Shown: piece by piece, positions 1 to 9,400 of the stretch | Position numbering within the stretch: position 1 is the stretch's first letter | How the letters are laid out: each line of letters starts with the position of its first letter | Assembly (NCBI GenBank): GCA_002504845.1 | Contig: DATW01000006.1 | Coordinates: forward strand, 1 to 15,888 | Length of the DNA: 15,888 nt | Direction: 5' to 3' | DNA from: Euryarchaeota archaeon UBA250 | GTDB taxonomy: Archaea > Thermoplasmatota > Poseidoniia > Poseidoniales > Thalassarchaeaceae | The notes under the pieces: model-generated | The model's database searches: none | What the model saw: the letters and a program-made list of their open reading frames with translations, nothing else | Told to the model about the DNA's origin: nothing | Made by a program: the position numbers and the translations under genes

Positions 1-555
1 ATATGCACAACCAGGATCGTTTCCGGAGTGGGGGTTCCTCAGATGACCGCAGTCATGAGTGCGGTGTCTGCGTGTTCCGAAAGGGGGATACCCGTGATCG
101 CCGATGGTGGTATCAAATTTAGCGGTGACATAGCGAAGGCAATAGCCGCTGGAGCCAATTCAGTAATGATAGGCTCCCTTCTTGCAGGAACCAACGAGGC
201 TCCAGGTGAGACCATTTTGTATCAAGGCAGGTCGTACAAGGTATACAGGGGAATGGGCTCCGTAGGGGCTATGGTGGACGGCGCCCATGATCGATACTTC
301 CAGTCCGAGCAGGGTGATACGAGAAAGTATGTCCCTGAAGGGATCGAAGGAAGAGTTCCTGCCAGGGGACCTGTCGACAATGTCCTCTATCAACTGCTTG
401 GGGGACTAAGATCCGCCATGGGGTACACCGGGAATGAATCGATAGACTCGATGCGTGAGAATTGCTCATTCGTGAAAATAACCAATGCGGGACTTTCCGA
501 ATCACACGTACACGATGTGGAAATCACCAGAGAAGCCCCGAACTACCGTCGATAA
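1..555 (+). CDS. guaB: IMP dehydrogenase, C-terminal part (5' end outside window)
   Basis: IMP dehydrogenase oxidises IMP to XMP with NAD+, the first committed step of GMP synthesis in the cytosol. The reading frame is open from base 1, so the gene begins upstream. Seen: the window opens in the active-site loop ICTTRIVSGVGVPQ, whose Cys (bases 4-6) is the nucleophile that attacks IMP. Next come the phosphate-binding IADGGIKFSGD and MIGSLLAGTNE segments, then GRSYKVYRGMGSVGAM. The mobile flap carries the catalytic Arg-Tyr pair in HDRYFQSE, followed by PEGIEGRVPARG. The end, SHVHDVEITREAPNY plus RR, is the usual family C-terminus, so the 3' end is intact. The CBS domains, if any, would lie upstream of the catalytic loop or inserted in the missing half and cannot be judged. 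It converges with the helicase gene, with 6 nt between stop codons. The family assignment is very secure. Confidence 0.97.
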   Translation: MCTTRIVSGVGVPQMTAVMSAVSACSERGIPVIADGGIKFSGDIAKAIAAGANSVMIGSLLAGTNEAPGETILYQGRSYKVYRGMGSVGAMVDGAHDRYFQSEQGDTRKYVPEGIEGRVPARGPVDNVLYQLLGGLRSAMGYTGNESIDSMRENCSFVKITNAGLSESHVHDVEITREAPNYRR

Positions 556-561
556 AGTCAG

Positions 562-3402
562 TCATCTGAATACATCCTTCCCACGAGTTCTGATGCTCGG
601 CTCGTATCCATGCTGTTTGGCATCGGCTAGAGCCATCTTCCCAATTTCACCCCTCGCATATACTACTGATCCTGTGCTTACAAATCGATTCCATAAGCGT
701 TGGAAATCCTCAGCATCATCTTTCTTTGATGCGAAGATAGTGGGAACACGGTGTACCATTGCAACACTATTCTCCCTGCGTTCAAATATCCGCCCCAAGG
801 CTCCCGGAAGCATCTTAGACAAAAGAGTGGGGTGAATCGTCTTGATCCATCTCGGTATGAGATACCGAGCGTCGTCCAATGGGCCAAGCAGTTCTTCCAT
901 TGCTTTGGAGTAAATTCGTGACTCTTCTTCAGAAGCTCCATCCAGATGGATTCGAATCCACCCACCACCACGATTTCCTCCTGATGGTTTCAAGGTCTCA
1001 GAGAATATTCCGAGACTAATGCCTGTACCAAGAACGCACATCCCCATCGCCTCAAGAATCGACTCATCATTCCATTCTGCTCCTCTGATTGCTCCCGGAG
1101 GGAAACCCCTGCCTAGTCCAGCTCCTGATTTCAACTCGAGAGACCTCATCGGAACTCCTTCGAATGGATTTCCAATCCCCCACGAATTACGAGACTCATT
1201 TCTTCTTGATGATCGAAGCAGCATATCTTCGTTGAATAGTTGCATCCCGTCTCTAATCTCCGGATACACGACATGTTTCCGACCTGACTCATCAGTAGCA
1301 AACTCACGCTCTAGATCGGAAAATGCGGCATGAACATGCCCTACTCCCTTCTCAATCGTGCCATCGTCCCCAACACCGTACAATTGTGCATGCTTTCGTC
1401 GAAATCTCTCAAAATCATCGAAACCTCTCATATATTCTTCAGCGATACATACTACGTCCCAATTGTTTGCAACTTTATCCGGCCACGTCTTATCGAGTCT
1501 GAATGAACGCCCTCTAAGTTGATTGATGCTCATGCTGGTAGTGACGGTGGTGAGGTCGACAAGGACATTTATCCTACTTGCATCCCAGCCCTCGCCGAGT
1601 AACCCTCGAGTACCCACTAGGCATCGAGTTAACCCTCTTTGAAACATCTCGGTTATCATCTCGATGTAATTTCGAGTGACCCAGTCCTTTCCCGATCCAC
1701 TGATGCCATGATATCCGCTGTCCGCACTGTCTTCGAGATGGATGGAGAGGCCGCGTTCCGAGACCCACTTCCTAGCCTCGCTGAGAAAATTTTCTGCCAG
1801 ATCATCATCCACCAATACCGTGCTTCCCGTTACTAATATAGGGTCTAGAGAATCTGTTCTGGTGTCTGAGAGGATAGATCTGAATGCAGCCACTGCACCT
1901 CCAGCCTCGTTGTCCTGGACCCCCTCCACTATGCTAGTTGCGGACGATTTCTCGAAATCTGTAATCACGACTGCGCGAATCTTATCGAGACCTAGATTGT
2001 TAATTTCGCAATCCAGGATGTCTGATAGCGCATCGGACTTTGAAGAGGAATATGCTAAGATTCGGGTTATTGGGGATGCACAAGCCCTGGACCCTGTTTC
2101 AGTAATCTGTACGCCCAATAACCTTAGCTGGGCAGTAATTTCTTCAGCCAAAGAATGATCATCCACATTTTCAGATCTTATTAGCCCCCAACGCACATAT
2201 CTGTCAAGACAGATTCCCATGGCTTCCAACAGCGTCAAGCGATTATGATGGGCCACATGATCTGGTATCCCTTCAAGCCCCAGAATATCCAAGAATTGAG
2301 GTGCTGCGTCAAAGAATGTCGGATCAGCATTTCTGAATGCTGTCCTGGAGGATACCCGGCCAGTGGGGAGCATTCGTTTCTGGAACACCTCGCGAATCCA
2401 CATGTCTATTGGAGGGATACGGTTATTCCCACGATTTTTCATGGCTTTCAGTAATATCTCTGACGCGCCCTTGTCGACTTGTTCTAGGTAGTCAAGCTCG
2501 TCCCCATCTGGACGTACAAAGTAGCACAAATCCTGGTAGGGTGAGAGATTGCCTTCTCTCACCAGGGCTGGAACGGGTACCTCATAGTCGACCTCTCCAA
2601 AGAATTCTCTGTATCGTAACCAATCTTTCTCATCTACATCTTCTGGATCGGGAGGCGTTGCAGTTAATCCGATAACAATAGGATTCCCCAGAAGTTCCAT
2701 CGCCGAATCTAGTATCCACCCCCAGTGATGGAGTAGATGGTGGCACTCATCTAGAATGACCATCCCCACACCAGTCTCAGACAATCTCGATAGTGTGTCC
2801 AATGATGAGGCATGTAATGCACCCTCAACCTCTCCAGATTTTATTCGAAGATCCCTCACCTTTTTCGTATATGTTGAAAACCTCTTCTTGTAGTATGTTG
2901 GATTCCTAGTTCTGAGATCCTCAATCCACGCCTTTGCACCGGAAGGGTCAGAGGCCTCTTCCTCCATAATTAGCCGATCTATCCAGAGATCAAGAGCCTC
3001 TATTTCCAACTCGAAGTCCGCTTTCTTTGGAAGAGTCACGGATTGATAAGTCAGGCTCGTAAGTAGGCCCGGTTTCTTTGGATTCGTACTGATGAAACAC
3101 TCCTTCCCATTTAGATCGAATAACCCAGAATCCTTTGCTCTGGCGGCCCATTGTGCCTGTATAGCCGAATTGGGCGACAACACCAGAGCGGGTTTTCTGA
3201 TCATATCGCTCCACGAATACAATCCAAGAATTGTTTTTCCAGAACCAGGCGGGGCGACAATATTGAATTTCTTAGACCCCAATCCAAGTCCTTCATCAAT
3301 GGCCTTTGAAGCATCAACCTGGGAAGGTCGAAGTAAACCCGAGAAGCGAATACCCGCCATGTCAAATGATGCTTCCACAAACATTCCTACCTGTGAGAGC
3401 AT
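562..3402 (-). CDS. Large DEAD/DEAH-type superfamily 2 helicase, orphan
   Basis: A 946-residue SF2 helicase or translocase, presumably an ATP-driven DNA or RNA remodelling enzyme in the cytosol. Seen, in order: LRPSQ (residues 24-28, Q-like motif), Walker A APPGSGKT (50-57), LVLSPNSAIQAQW (73-85, motif Ia), Walker B DECH (218-221), TATPP (247-251, motif III), GEGWD (603-607, motif V) and RGRSFRLD (630-637, motif VI with the arginine finger). Motifs I-II and III-V are far apart (about 165 and 350 residues), so both RecA lobes seem to carry insertions. The roughly 250 residues after about 690 match nothing I recognise. No nuclease or methylase motif is visible, and no restriction or defence partner gene lies next to it. 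I chose the first ATG; Met7 and Met15 (base 3360) are alternatives, because no Shine-Dalgarno is visible. It is divergent from msrA and convergent with guaB. The helicase class is certain; its biological role is unknown. Confidence 0.93.
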   Translation of the reverse strand: MLSQVGMFVEASFDMAGIRFSGLLRPSQVDASKAIDEGLGLGSKKFNIVAPPGSGKTILGLYSWSDMIRKPALVLSPNSAIQAQWAARAKDSGLFDLNGKECFISTNPKKPGLLTSLTYQSVTLPKKADFELEIEALDLWIDRLIMEEEASDPSGAKAWIEDLRTRNPTYYKKRFSTYTKKVRDLRIKSGEVEGALHASSLDTLSRLSETGVGMVILDECHHLLHHWGWILDSAMELLGNPIVIGLTATPPDPEDVDEKDWLRYREFFGEVDYEVPVPALVREGNLSPYQDLCYFVRPDGDELDYLEQVDKGASEILLKAMKNRGNNRIPPIDMWIREVFQKRMLPTGRVSSRTAFRNADPTFFDAAPQFLDILGLEGIPDHVAHHNRLTLLEAMGICLDRYVRWGLIRSENVDDHSLAEEITAQLRLLGVQITETGSRACASPITRILAYSSSKSDALSDILDCEINNLGLDKIRAVVITDFEKSSATSIVEGVQDNEAGGAVAAFRSILSDTRTDSLDPILVTGSTVLVDDDLAENFLSEARKWVSERGLSIHLEDSADSGYHGISGSGKDWVTRNYIEMITEMFQRGLTRCLVGTRGLLGEGWDASRINVLVDLTTVTTSMSINQLRGRSFRLDKTWPDKVANNWDVVCIAEEYMRGFDDFERFRRKHAQLYGVGDDGTIEKGVGHVHAAFSDLEREFATDESGRKHVVYPEIRDGMQLFNEDMLLRSSRRNESRNSWGIGNPFEGVPMRSLELKSGAGLGRGFPPGAIRGAEWNDESILEAMGMCVLGTGISLGIFSETLKPSGGNRGGGWIRIHLDGASEEESRIYSKAMEELLGPLDDARYLIPRWIKTIHPTLLSKMLPGALGRIFERRENSVAMVHRVPTIFASKKDDAEDFQRLWNRFVSTGSVVYARGEIGKMALADAKQHGYEPSIRTRGKDVFR

Positions 3403-3448
3403 TTCAGTACAATGCCTGCATTTGGCTTAATGGGCGCTATGACGTAGA

Positions 3449-3458
3449 TTGATACAAT
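3449..3458 (+). promoter_or_regulatory. Possible TATA box of msrA
   Basis: The AT-rich element TTGATACAAT is centred about 25 nt before the msrA ATG. That is the spacing expected for an archaeal leaderless transcript, and no Shine-Dalgarno precedes the ATG. The match to the archaeal TATA consensus is only moderate. The 75-nt gap must also hold the promoter of the divergent helicase gene, for which I see no convincing box. Confidence 0.35.
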
Positions 3459-3477
3459 AGAACTTCTTGATTCAAGC

Positions 3478-3999
3478 ATGGATGAGATAATACTCGGAGG
3501 CGGTTGTTTCTGGTGTATCGAAGGAGGCATGAAGGGACTTAGGGGCATTATGGAAGTCAAATCTGGATATTCTGGAGGAGATGTTCCTAATCCCTCATAT
3601 GAACAAATATGTGGAAAGAAAACAGGTCACGCCGAAGTAGTCAAAATCACGTTCGATCCTGATGTATTGAGACTTCAAGATATTATGGACGTATTCTTCA
3701 CTCTTCACGATCCGACACAAATCGATAGGCAGGGGAATGATATCGGGCCCCAATACAGGAGCTGCATATTCTATGGAAACGAGAACCAGAGAAAGATTGC
3801 ACAAGATGCAATTGAAAAAGCAGCCGAACTTTATGAGAATGAGATAGTCACGAAGTTAGAAAAAATCGATATCTTCTGGCCTGCCGAGGATTATCACCAA
3901 GATTATTTCAAGCGCAATCCAAATCAGCCATATTGCATGTTTTCCGTTGCCCCCAAGGTGGCTAAAGCGAGAAAAAAGCATTCTATTTTGTACGAATAA
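3478..3999 (+). CDS. msrA: Peptide-methionine (S)-S-oxide reductase MsrA
   Basis: MsrA repairs oxidised methionine (the S-sulfoxide) in proteins and as free amino acid, using thioredoxin-type reductants. Seen: the signature GGCFWC at residues 8-13, with Cys10 as catalytic nucleophile and Cys13 in the position used as a resolving cysteine in GCFWC-type enzymes. Further family blocks are GYSGG (30-34), NPSYEQIC (38-45), TGHAEVVKITFDP (from 49, with the conserved Glu53), HDPTQIDRQGNDIGPQYRS, and a C-terminal WPAEDYHQDYFKRNP ending near Cys153. At 173 residues it is a full-length single-domain MsrA with no fused MsrB domain. The ATG lies 9 residues before the catalytic Cys, as in short cytosolic members. 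An AlkB-type monooxygenase gene follows after 53 nt. Co-transcription is possible but a T-tract in the gap argues against it. Confidence 0.97.
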   Translation: MDEIILGGGCFWCIEGGMKGLRGIMEVKSGYSGGDVPNPSYEQICGKKTGHAEVVKITFDPDVLRLQDIMDVFFTLHDPTQIDRQGNDIGPQYRSCIFYGNENQRKIAQDAIEKAAELYENEIVTKLEKIDIFWPAEDYHQDYFKRNPNQPYCMFSVAPKVAKARKKHSILYE

Positions 4000-4020
4000 T
4001 CGAATAATGCGTTTATGCAC

Positions 4021-4027
4021 AACTTTT
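4021..4027 (+). terminator. Possible T-tract terminator after msrA
   Basis: A run of five T (AACTTTTTGC) lies about 25 nt after the msrA stop. Archaeal RNA polymerase can stop at U-rich tracts without a hairpin. The tract is short and sits close to the next start codon, so read-through into the monooxygenase gene is equally plausible. Confidence 0.25.
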
Positions 4028-4052
4028 TGCATCCTACCCCTTAACACAAAAC

Positions 4053-5087
4053 ATGGGAGAAGTTGCTGAACCCCTTGCCCCCGAACCGTGGCCCCTGCAT
4101 CTTTTGGGCCTCATCAGCCCCTCTCTAGTAATCGCTGGAAATCTTCTTGGGGGCATTTACACGCTTCTGGGCGTCGTTTTCATTTGGGTCGTTAGTCCAA
4201 TCCTCGACATTATCATGGGCGAGTCAAAGACCACTCGCCCTCCTCGGGATTCTGGTAGACCATTTATCACGTTACTTTGGATACATGGGGCCGTACATTT
4301 CGTAATGATGGGCTCATTCTTCATTTTTGCATATGCAGAAGGAATCACAGTTTGGCTTGTCGCAGCCGCATTGTCCACTGGCCTTGCAGCAGCTGCATCG
4401 GCAATAGTGACTGCTCATGAATTGGGCCACCAACGGCCGAGAAGTCCGGGATGGCGACTGGCACGTCTACTACTCTTCAGCATAAATTATCCACATTTCA
4501 CAACTGAACACAACCACAATCATCATCGGAATGTGGCAACCGATAAAGATCCAGCAAGTGCAAGAGTTGAGGAAGGAATCTGGTCATTTTGGGTTAGAAC
4601 CATCCCAGGACAGTTTTCATCATCTGTGCGAATACACAACAAGAAAGGAAGAACAGGCTTCTCAAATCCTTCATGGAGGGGCCTTGCGATTCAAATCTCG
4701 ATATTTGCTCTTCTGGCAATTGCATACTTCTTGGACCACAAACAGGCAGCATCAATTGCAATAGGCTGGCTAATCCTCTCAGCGATATCAATTTTGACAC
4801 TCGAGTATGTCAACTACATCAGACATTGGGGACTCAGACGTGGCGATTCAGATAAGAAATTCCAGGCAGAGCATGCGTGGAATACCGAATCAAGATGGTC
4901 GCGTTGGAGTCTTCTTGAATTAACCCGTCACAGCGATCACCATCTACGTGCATCTGTGCCCTTCTGGAAACTCCGCCCTCACCCTGATGCTCCATCTCTA
5001 CCTGCTGGCTACTATGCATGTTGGTGGCCATGCTTAGTCCCTCCAATATGGAGGCGAATCATGGCCGGTAGAGCGCCAAATGTTTGA
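4053..5087 (+). CDS. AlkB-type membrane di-iron alkane/fatty-acid hydroxylase
   Basis: A 344-residue integral membrane non-haem di-iron enzyme of the alkane 1-monooxygenase family, which hydroxylates terminal carbons of alkanes or related chains using electrons from rubredoxin. Seen: hydrophobic stretches at about 15-55, 70-120 and 210-255, consistent with six helices. The histidine boxes are HELGHQ (122-127), EHNHNHHRNVAT (from 152) and RHSDHH (292-297). A HYG-like box, NYIRHWGLRR (254-263), is also present. All nine histidine positions expected for the di-iron site are there. The stretch after box 2, DKDPASARVEEG, and the C-terminal LPAGYYACWW plus LVPPIWRRIM resemble AlkB rather than ordinary desaturases. 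Odd: the usual NYxEHYG motif reads NYIRHWG, with Arg for Glu and Trp for Tyr. No rubredoxin domain or gene is nearby. Its TGA directly abuts the convergent deoA stop. The family is well supported; the substrate is not known. Confidence 0.88.
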   Translation: MGEVAEPLAPEPWPLHLLGLISPSLVIAGNLLGGIYTLLGVVFIWVVSPILDIIMGESKTTRPPRDSGRPFITLLWIHGAVHFVMMGSFFIFAYAEGITVWLVAAALSTGLAAAASAIVTAHELGHQRPRSPGWRLARLLLFSINYPHFTTEHNHNHHRNVATDKDPASARVEEGIWSFWVRTIPGQFSSSVRIHNKKGRTGFSNPSWRGLAIQISIFALLAIAYFLDHKQAASIAIGWLILSAISILTLEYVNYIRHWGLRRGDSDKKFQAEHAWNTESRWSRWSLLELTRHSDHHLRASVPFWKLRPHPDAPSLPAGYYACWWPCLVPPIWRRIMAGRAPNV

Positions 5088-6368
5088 TCAGACGACCCCT
5101 AGAATTCTGGATAATGGGGTCTGGGGCTCTTCAGATATGCTGAATGCATCCTTAATCTTGTGAAAATCATCAGATCCCCTGCTCCTGTGATAGACTGTGG
5201 CGACAATCTCATTCGTTGAAATTGGACTTCCTACCCCCACATGGATAACAACTCCAACAGCATGATCGACTGAACCTCCCAATTCTGTTCTCCCTGCTCC
5301 AAGCTTAAGACACAAATCAGCAATCGAAACTGCGTCTATATCTGAAACCCATCCGTCATGATCAGAGAGAACATCCGTCGAATATAATTCGGAGCTGATC
5401 AAGCCAAGACCTGCAAACATGTCTTGATCAGAATCGAATATTGACGATGCTCCTCCTTGTGCCTCTACCATCTCCAAGAATTTCCTAAATGCAGATCCAT
5501 CATAGAGCGAATCAAGCATCATAGCCGACCCATGTCCTTGATCCACGGCCAAGCCTATCGAATTGAGAAGTAAGCCGCCTTGAATGCACACAAGCTCTTC
5601 CAGATCACTCGGACCTCTTCCACAAAGTGTCTCAACAGACTCAACAATCTCCAGAGAGTTACCTACAGCATGTCCAATGGGATGATCCATTGATGTTATC
5701 AGACAGGTCGTAGATATCCCCATCCCTTCAGCGACATTCTTCATGGAACGCGCTAGCTCTTCAGCCGAAGCTCTGTCCTTCATGAACGCAGCTCTACCAG
5801 TTTTCACATCAAGTACGAGTGCACTAATTCCCTCTGCTGCCTTCTTGGAGATGATGCTTCCAGTGATAAGTGGGACCGATGCCACTAGTCCGGAAACATC
5901 CCTCAGAGCGTACATCCGACGATCGGCAGGAACCAAGTCTTCAGTCTGGCCGACCATTGCAACTCCTATTTTTGACACCTGTTCGATCAATCCTTCAACT
6001 GAGATATCAGTTCTAAAACCAGGTATTGATTCTAGTTTGTCAAGAGTGCCTCCAGTATGCCCCAGCCCTCGTCCAGATATCATCGGAACTTTCGCCCCGC
6101 AGGCTGCTAAGGCAGGCGCCAAGGCTATCGAAACTTTGTCGCCAACACCTCCTGTTGAGTGTTTATCAACAACAAGAGCGCCCATTTCTTCAGGCCAATG
6201 AATTACTTCTCCAGAATCGCGCATCTCCTTCGTCAAGAGAACCGTATCATCCGAATCAAGCCCATTCTCGAAGATGTCTTTGAGGTATCCGACCACCTCT
6301 TCATCGGACATCGATCCATCTGATACAGATCGCACAAACACCTCGATGCCTTCCCCACTCCCTTCCAT
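5088..6368 (-). CDS. deoA: Thymidine (pyrimidine-nucleoside) phosphorylase
   Basis: Catalyses reversible phosphorolysis of thymidine or related pyrimidine nucleosides to the free base and (deoxy)ribose 1-phosphate, for nucleoside salvage. Seen: DKHSTGGVGDKVS (68-80, phosphate-binding), then the family signature SGRGLGHTGGTLDKLES (98-114), and MYALRDVSGLVASVPLITGSI followed by SKKAAEG, which carries the Arg, Ser and Lys that contact the pyrimidine. At 426 residues it matches bacterial-type DeoA. Archaeal AMP phosphorylase is about 500 residues with an extra N-terminal domain, and that domain is absent here. Where many relatives read VKVGSGAF, this protein has VKTGRAAF. The start is well fixed: an in-frame TGA lies three codons upstream, and GAGGCGG just before the ATG could serve as a ribosome binding site. 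It is divergent from the large surface protein. Uridine specificity (Pdp-like) cannot be excluded. Confidence 0.93.
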   Translation of the reverse strand: MEGSGEGIEVFVRSVSDGSMSDEEVVGYLKDIFENGLDSDDTVLLTKEMRDSGEVIHWPEEMGALVVDKHSTGGVGDKVSIALAPALAACGAKVPMISGRGLGHTGGTLDKLESIPGFRTDISVEGLIEQVSKIGVAMVGQTEDLVPADRRMYALRDVSGLVASVPLITGSIISKKAAEGISALVLDVKTGRAAFMKDRASAEELARSMKNVAEGMGISTTCLITSMDHPIGHAVGNSLEIVESVETLCGRGPSDLEELVCIQGGLLLNSIGLAVDQGHGSAMMLDSLYDGSAFRKFLEMVEAQGGASSIFDSDQDMFAGLGLISSELYSTDVLSDHDGWVSDIDAVSIADLCLKLGAGRTELGGSVDHAVGVVIHVGVGSPISTNEIVATVYHRSRGSDDFHKIKDAFSISEEPQTPLSRILGVV

Positions 6369-6407
6369 ACCGCCTCACAACCGAGTCAAGTGAATGATGC
6401 CTTCCAT

Positions 6408-6414
6408 GAAAATA
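6408..6414 (-). promoter_or_regulatory. Possible TATA box of deoA
   Basis: On the minus strand the AT-rich stretch ATATTTT lies about 43 nt before the deoA ATG. With the usual archaeal spacing this predicts a leader of roughly 15-20 nt, enough to contain the GAGGCGG element next to the start. It is a weak call based on position and composition only. Confidence 0.3.
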
Positions 6415-6456
6415 TGGGTCAAATCAGAATAAAACCAACAATCATTCAAGTCCGCA

Positions 6457-6464
6457 TGTATAAC
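6457..6464 (+). promoter_or_regulatory. Probable TATA box of the surface protein gene
   Basis: TGTATAAC is centred 25 nt before the TTG at 6486 and about 52 nt before the in-frame ATG at 6513. By archaeal spacing, transcription would start near 6486-6488. The message would then be leaderless if TTG is used, or have a leader of about 26 nt if ATG is used. It lies in the 117-nt divergent gap with deoA. Confidence 0.45.
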
Positions 6465-6485
6465 TAGAACATCGGCACCGCATTT

Positions 6486-9400
6486 TTGAAGAAGATCAAT
6501 CTGGCTAATGACATGGGACGAGGGCACACACTCAGTGTTGCATTGACTACGCTGCTCGTCATGATTATGCTGGGCTCTGCTGCTACCCCTCTTGGATTGG
6601 AGAAATACAATACAGCATCAACGCACTCAGATTCGGGAATTCAAGCGGAGTTTAACCATCCATCGATAGTAGTTGAAGGATCTCAAATTGAACCCATGAC
6701 ATTCGATGCAGTGCCTGCTTTTGGCAGTGAGGCAGAAGGAGACTGCTCCCCCCCAATCATATGTCCACAGCCAGAAACTCCTGTTAAGTTAGCAGACATC
6801 CCCTCATCTGGTACTCTGGGCCAAAATTCCGGTATGGTGGCCATGGACGGGATGCTGTACTTCGATGCAAACACTCCGAAGTCACAGTTATGGCAATATG
6901 ACCCTTCAACTGACTCAATATCGGAGATTACTTCAATCTCCCAGTCAAGCTCCTACGGGGGCCAGGTGGCCAAGTATGGTGGATTCGCGACTCTCGAGCA
7001 TATTCTGTATTTTGATGCCACTGAATCAGCATCTGGAACTGAATTATGGGCATATAGCCCTTTGAATGATACATACTGGATGATTGATGATATACGCTCA
7101 GGCAGTGGAAGCAGCAAGCCTGGAAGCAGCACCGGATTAGTGCCCATGTCTGGAAAATTATGGTTCAATGCTGAAGATGGCACACATGGAAACGAATTGT
7201 GGAGTTATGATCCATCCTCTAGAACAGCAGAGATGGTGACAGACCTCTCCCCTGGTTCATCAGGCTCTTCGCCAGGGGTATTTTCCGGACTGGTTCCCAT
7301 TTCAGATCGATGGCTATTGTTTGATGCAGATGATGGCACGACAGGAATAGAGCCATGGGTGCATGACACATTCACGGGATACACGACTCTTCTAGGTGAC
7401 ATAAATCCCGGAACTTCTCCAAGCTTACCGGGTTACTTACTACCCTTCATGCATGTGGGAGATCATATCGTGTTCGATGCAAGTAACCAAACTCATGGAA
7501 CAGAACTCTGGGCCATAGACAAAACATCTCAGAACTGGGAGGCCACTTTGGTTTGCGATATTTGGCAAGGAAGCTCAAGCGGACAGCCAAACTCTGGTTC
7601 AGATGAACCAGTGGTTATCGGGGACCGGATTTACTTCTCTGCAAGGGATCAGGCTCATGGCAGTGAATTGTGGTCATTCAACTCTGTAGATCAAACGTGT
7701 ACGCGCAACTCGGACATAAGGCCTGGATCGCAGGGCAGTAATCCCGGTTCGGTTTCAAGAGGTTTTCACAACATAGCCGGAATAATTGCATTTTCTGCCA
7801 ATGATGGCACATCTGGAAATGAGCTATGGTTCTACTCTCCTGAAAATTCAACATCATGGCTGGCCGCTGATCTTACGTCGGGCGCGATATCTTCCTACCC
7901 AGGCCAATATAGCGGTTTCACCACTACAGATGAAGGCCATGCTTACTTCACTGCATCATCGAGCGGCAGCGGTTACGAACCGCATGTTATTGATGCGACT
8001 GACTTCTCGACATCCTTACTTGCAGATATCCGACCAGGTTCCCACTCTAGTGAATCAGCAAGGAGTACAGGTTACGTGATAATGAATAGGGACATGTATT
8101 TTGATGCTAAGGAGAGTGCGTCTGGAAGCGATCTCTGGGTTGTGAGGAATGCAACCAATAACTCAGCAGTAGCGTGGACTGTATCGCCAGCACTCCCCTA
8201 CGGTCTCGAGATCTCTCCTGTTGATGGGACAATAAGTGGGACTCCCACTCAGGTGACCGATCTTACGACATATCAGATAGATGCAACTAACTCTTCAGGA
8301 GTAACGGTAAGCATTTACATCGAGATAGCTGTTCTAGCTGATAACGATCTTGACGGTATACCAGATACTGTTCCAGATGATCTCTCATCATACACGGATT
8401 TAATTTCCGACTCAGACGATGACAATGACGGTATTTCAGATTCAGTAGAAGTGAATTCGGGCTCTTCTCCCCTGGATGTTGATTCGGATGACGATGGATT
8501 CTGCGATGGGTCAATCGAAGTGCCTGGAGTTTGCACCTACGGCCCAGATCCTTATCCGATGAATCCTAACTTCCCAGTTGATACGGATGGCGATCGTTTA
8601 GCTGACTCTGACTTCGATGGAAATGGTCCGGCAGTAGCTGACGATGATGATGACAATGACGGATTCATCGACTCTGAAGATGCCTTCCCTCTCGATCCGT
8701 CTGACTGGCTCGATACAGACGGCGATACTGTCGGCGATCTTTCTGATACAGATGACGATAATGACGGGGTAGATGATGTAGATGAGCATATAGCAGGAAC
8801 AGATTCCACTTCCGTAGACACTGACGACGATGGTATCTGCGATGGTCCCTATGCGCGTCAATCTTGTACCACGGGCCCTGACCCGTATCCAATAGACCCC
8901 TTACTCCCTATGGACACCGATGGGGATGGACTTTGGGATAATCTCCCGGACGATGCTGCAGATAATTTCGTTGAGGATTATGATGACGATGGGGATGGGC
9001 TTGATGATACTGTCGAGACTGGAACTGGATTCTACATTTCGCCCTCTGATAGGGGAACAGATCCGCTCAACCCAGATTCGGACGGCGACGGATTCTGCGA
9101 TGGAAGTAATGAGGTAGCGGGCACATGCTCCAGAGGCGAGGATCCTGAGCCTTTCAACCCAAATATACCAATGGATCGAGATCAAGATCGCCTTGCAGAC
9201 CAAGTCGACCCCCAATGGCCGGCCTTCTATGGAGACGAGGATGCCGATGATGATGGAGACGGGTACACAGATAGCATGGAGTACAAATGCGATTCATCTG
9301 CGCTCAATCCAAATGATGTACCAGATGACCTAGATGGCGACTTCATCTGTGATGATGAAGATCCAGATATGGATGGAGACGGGTCATTCAACTCAGAGGA

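Noticed and set aside
485..835. A plus-strand open frame overlapping the end of guaB and the helicase gene
   Set aside because: It starts inside guaB in another frame and lies antisense to the helicase; there is no domain or ribosome binding site.
562..3402. A restriction-modification or defence island
   Set aside because: Only the helicase is present. No methylase, nuclease or specificity subunit, integrase or transposase lies beside it, so a defence role cannot be claimed.
5088..6368. AMP phosphorylase of the archaeal nucleoside pathway
   Set aside because: The protein has 426 residues, starts just before the helical domain and lacks the extra N-terminal domain of about 80 residues found in AMP phosphorylases.
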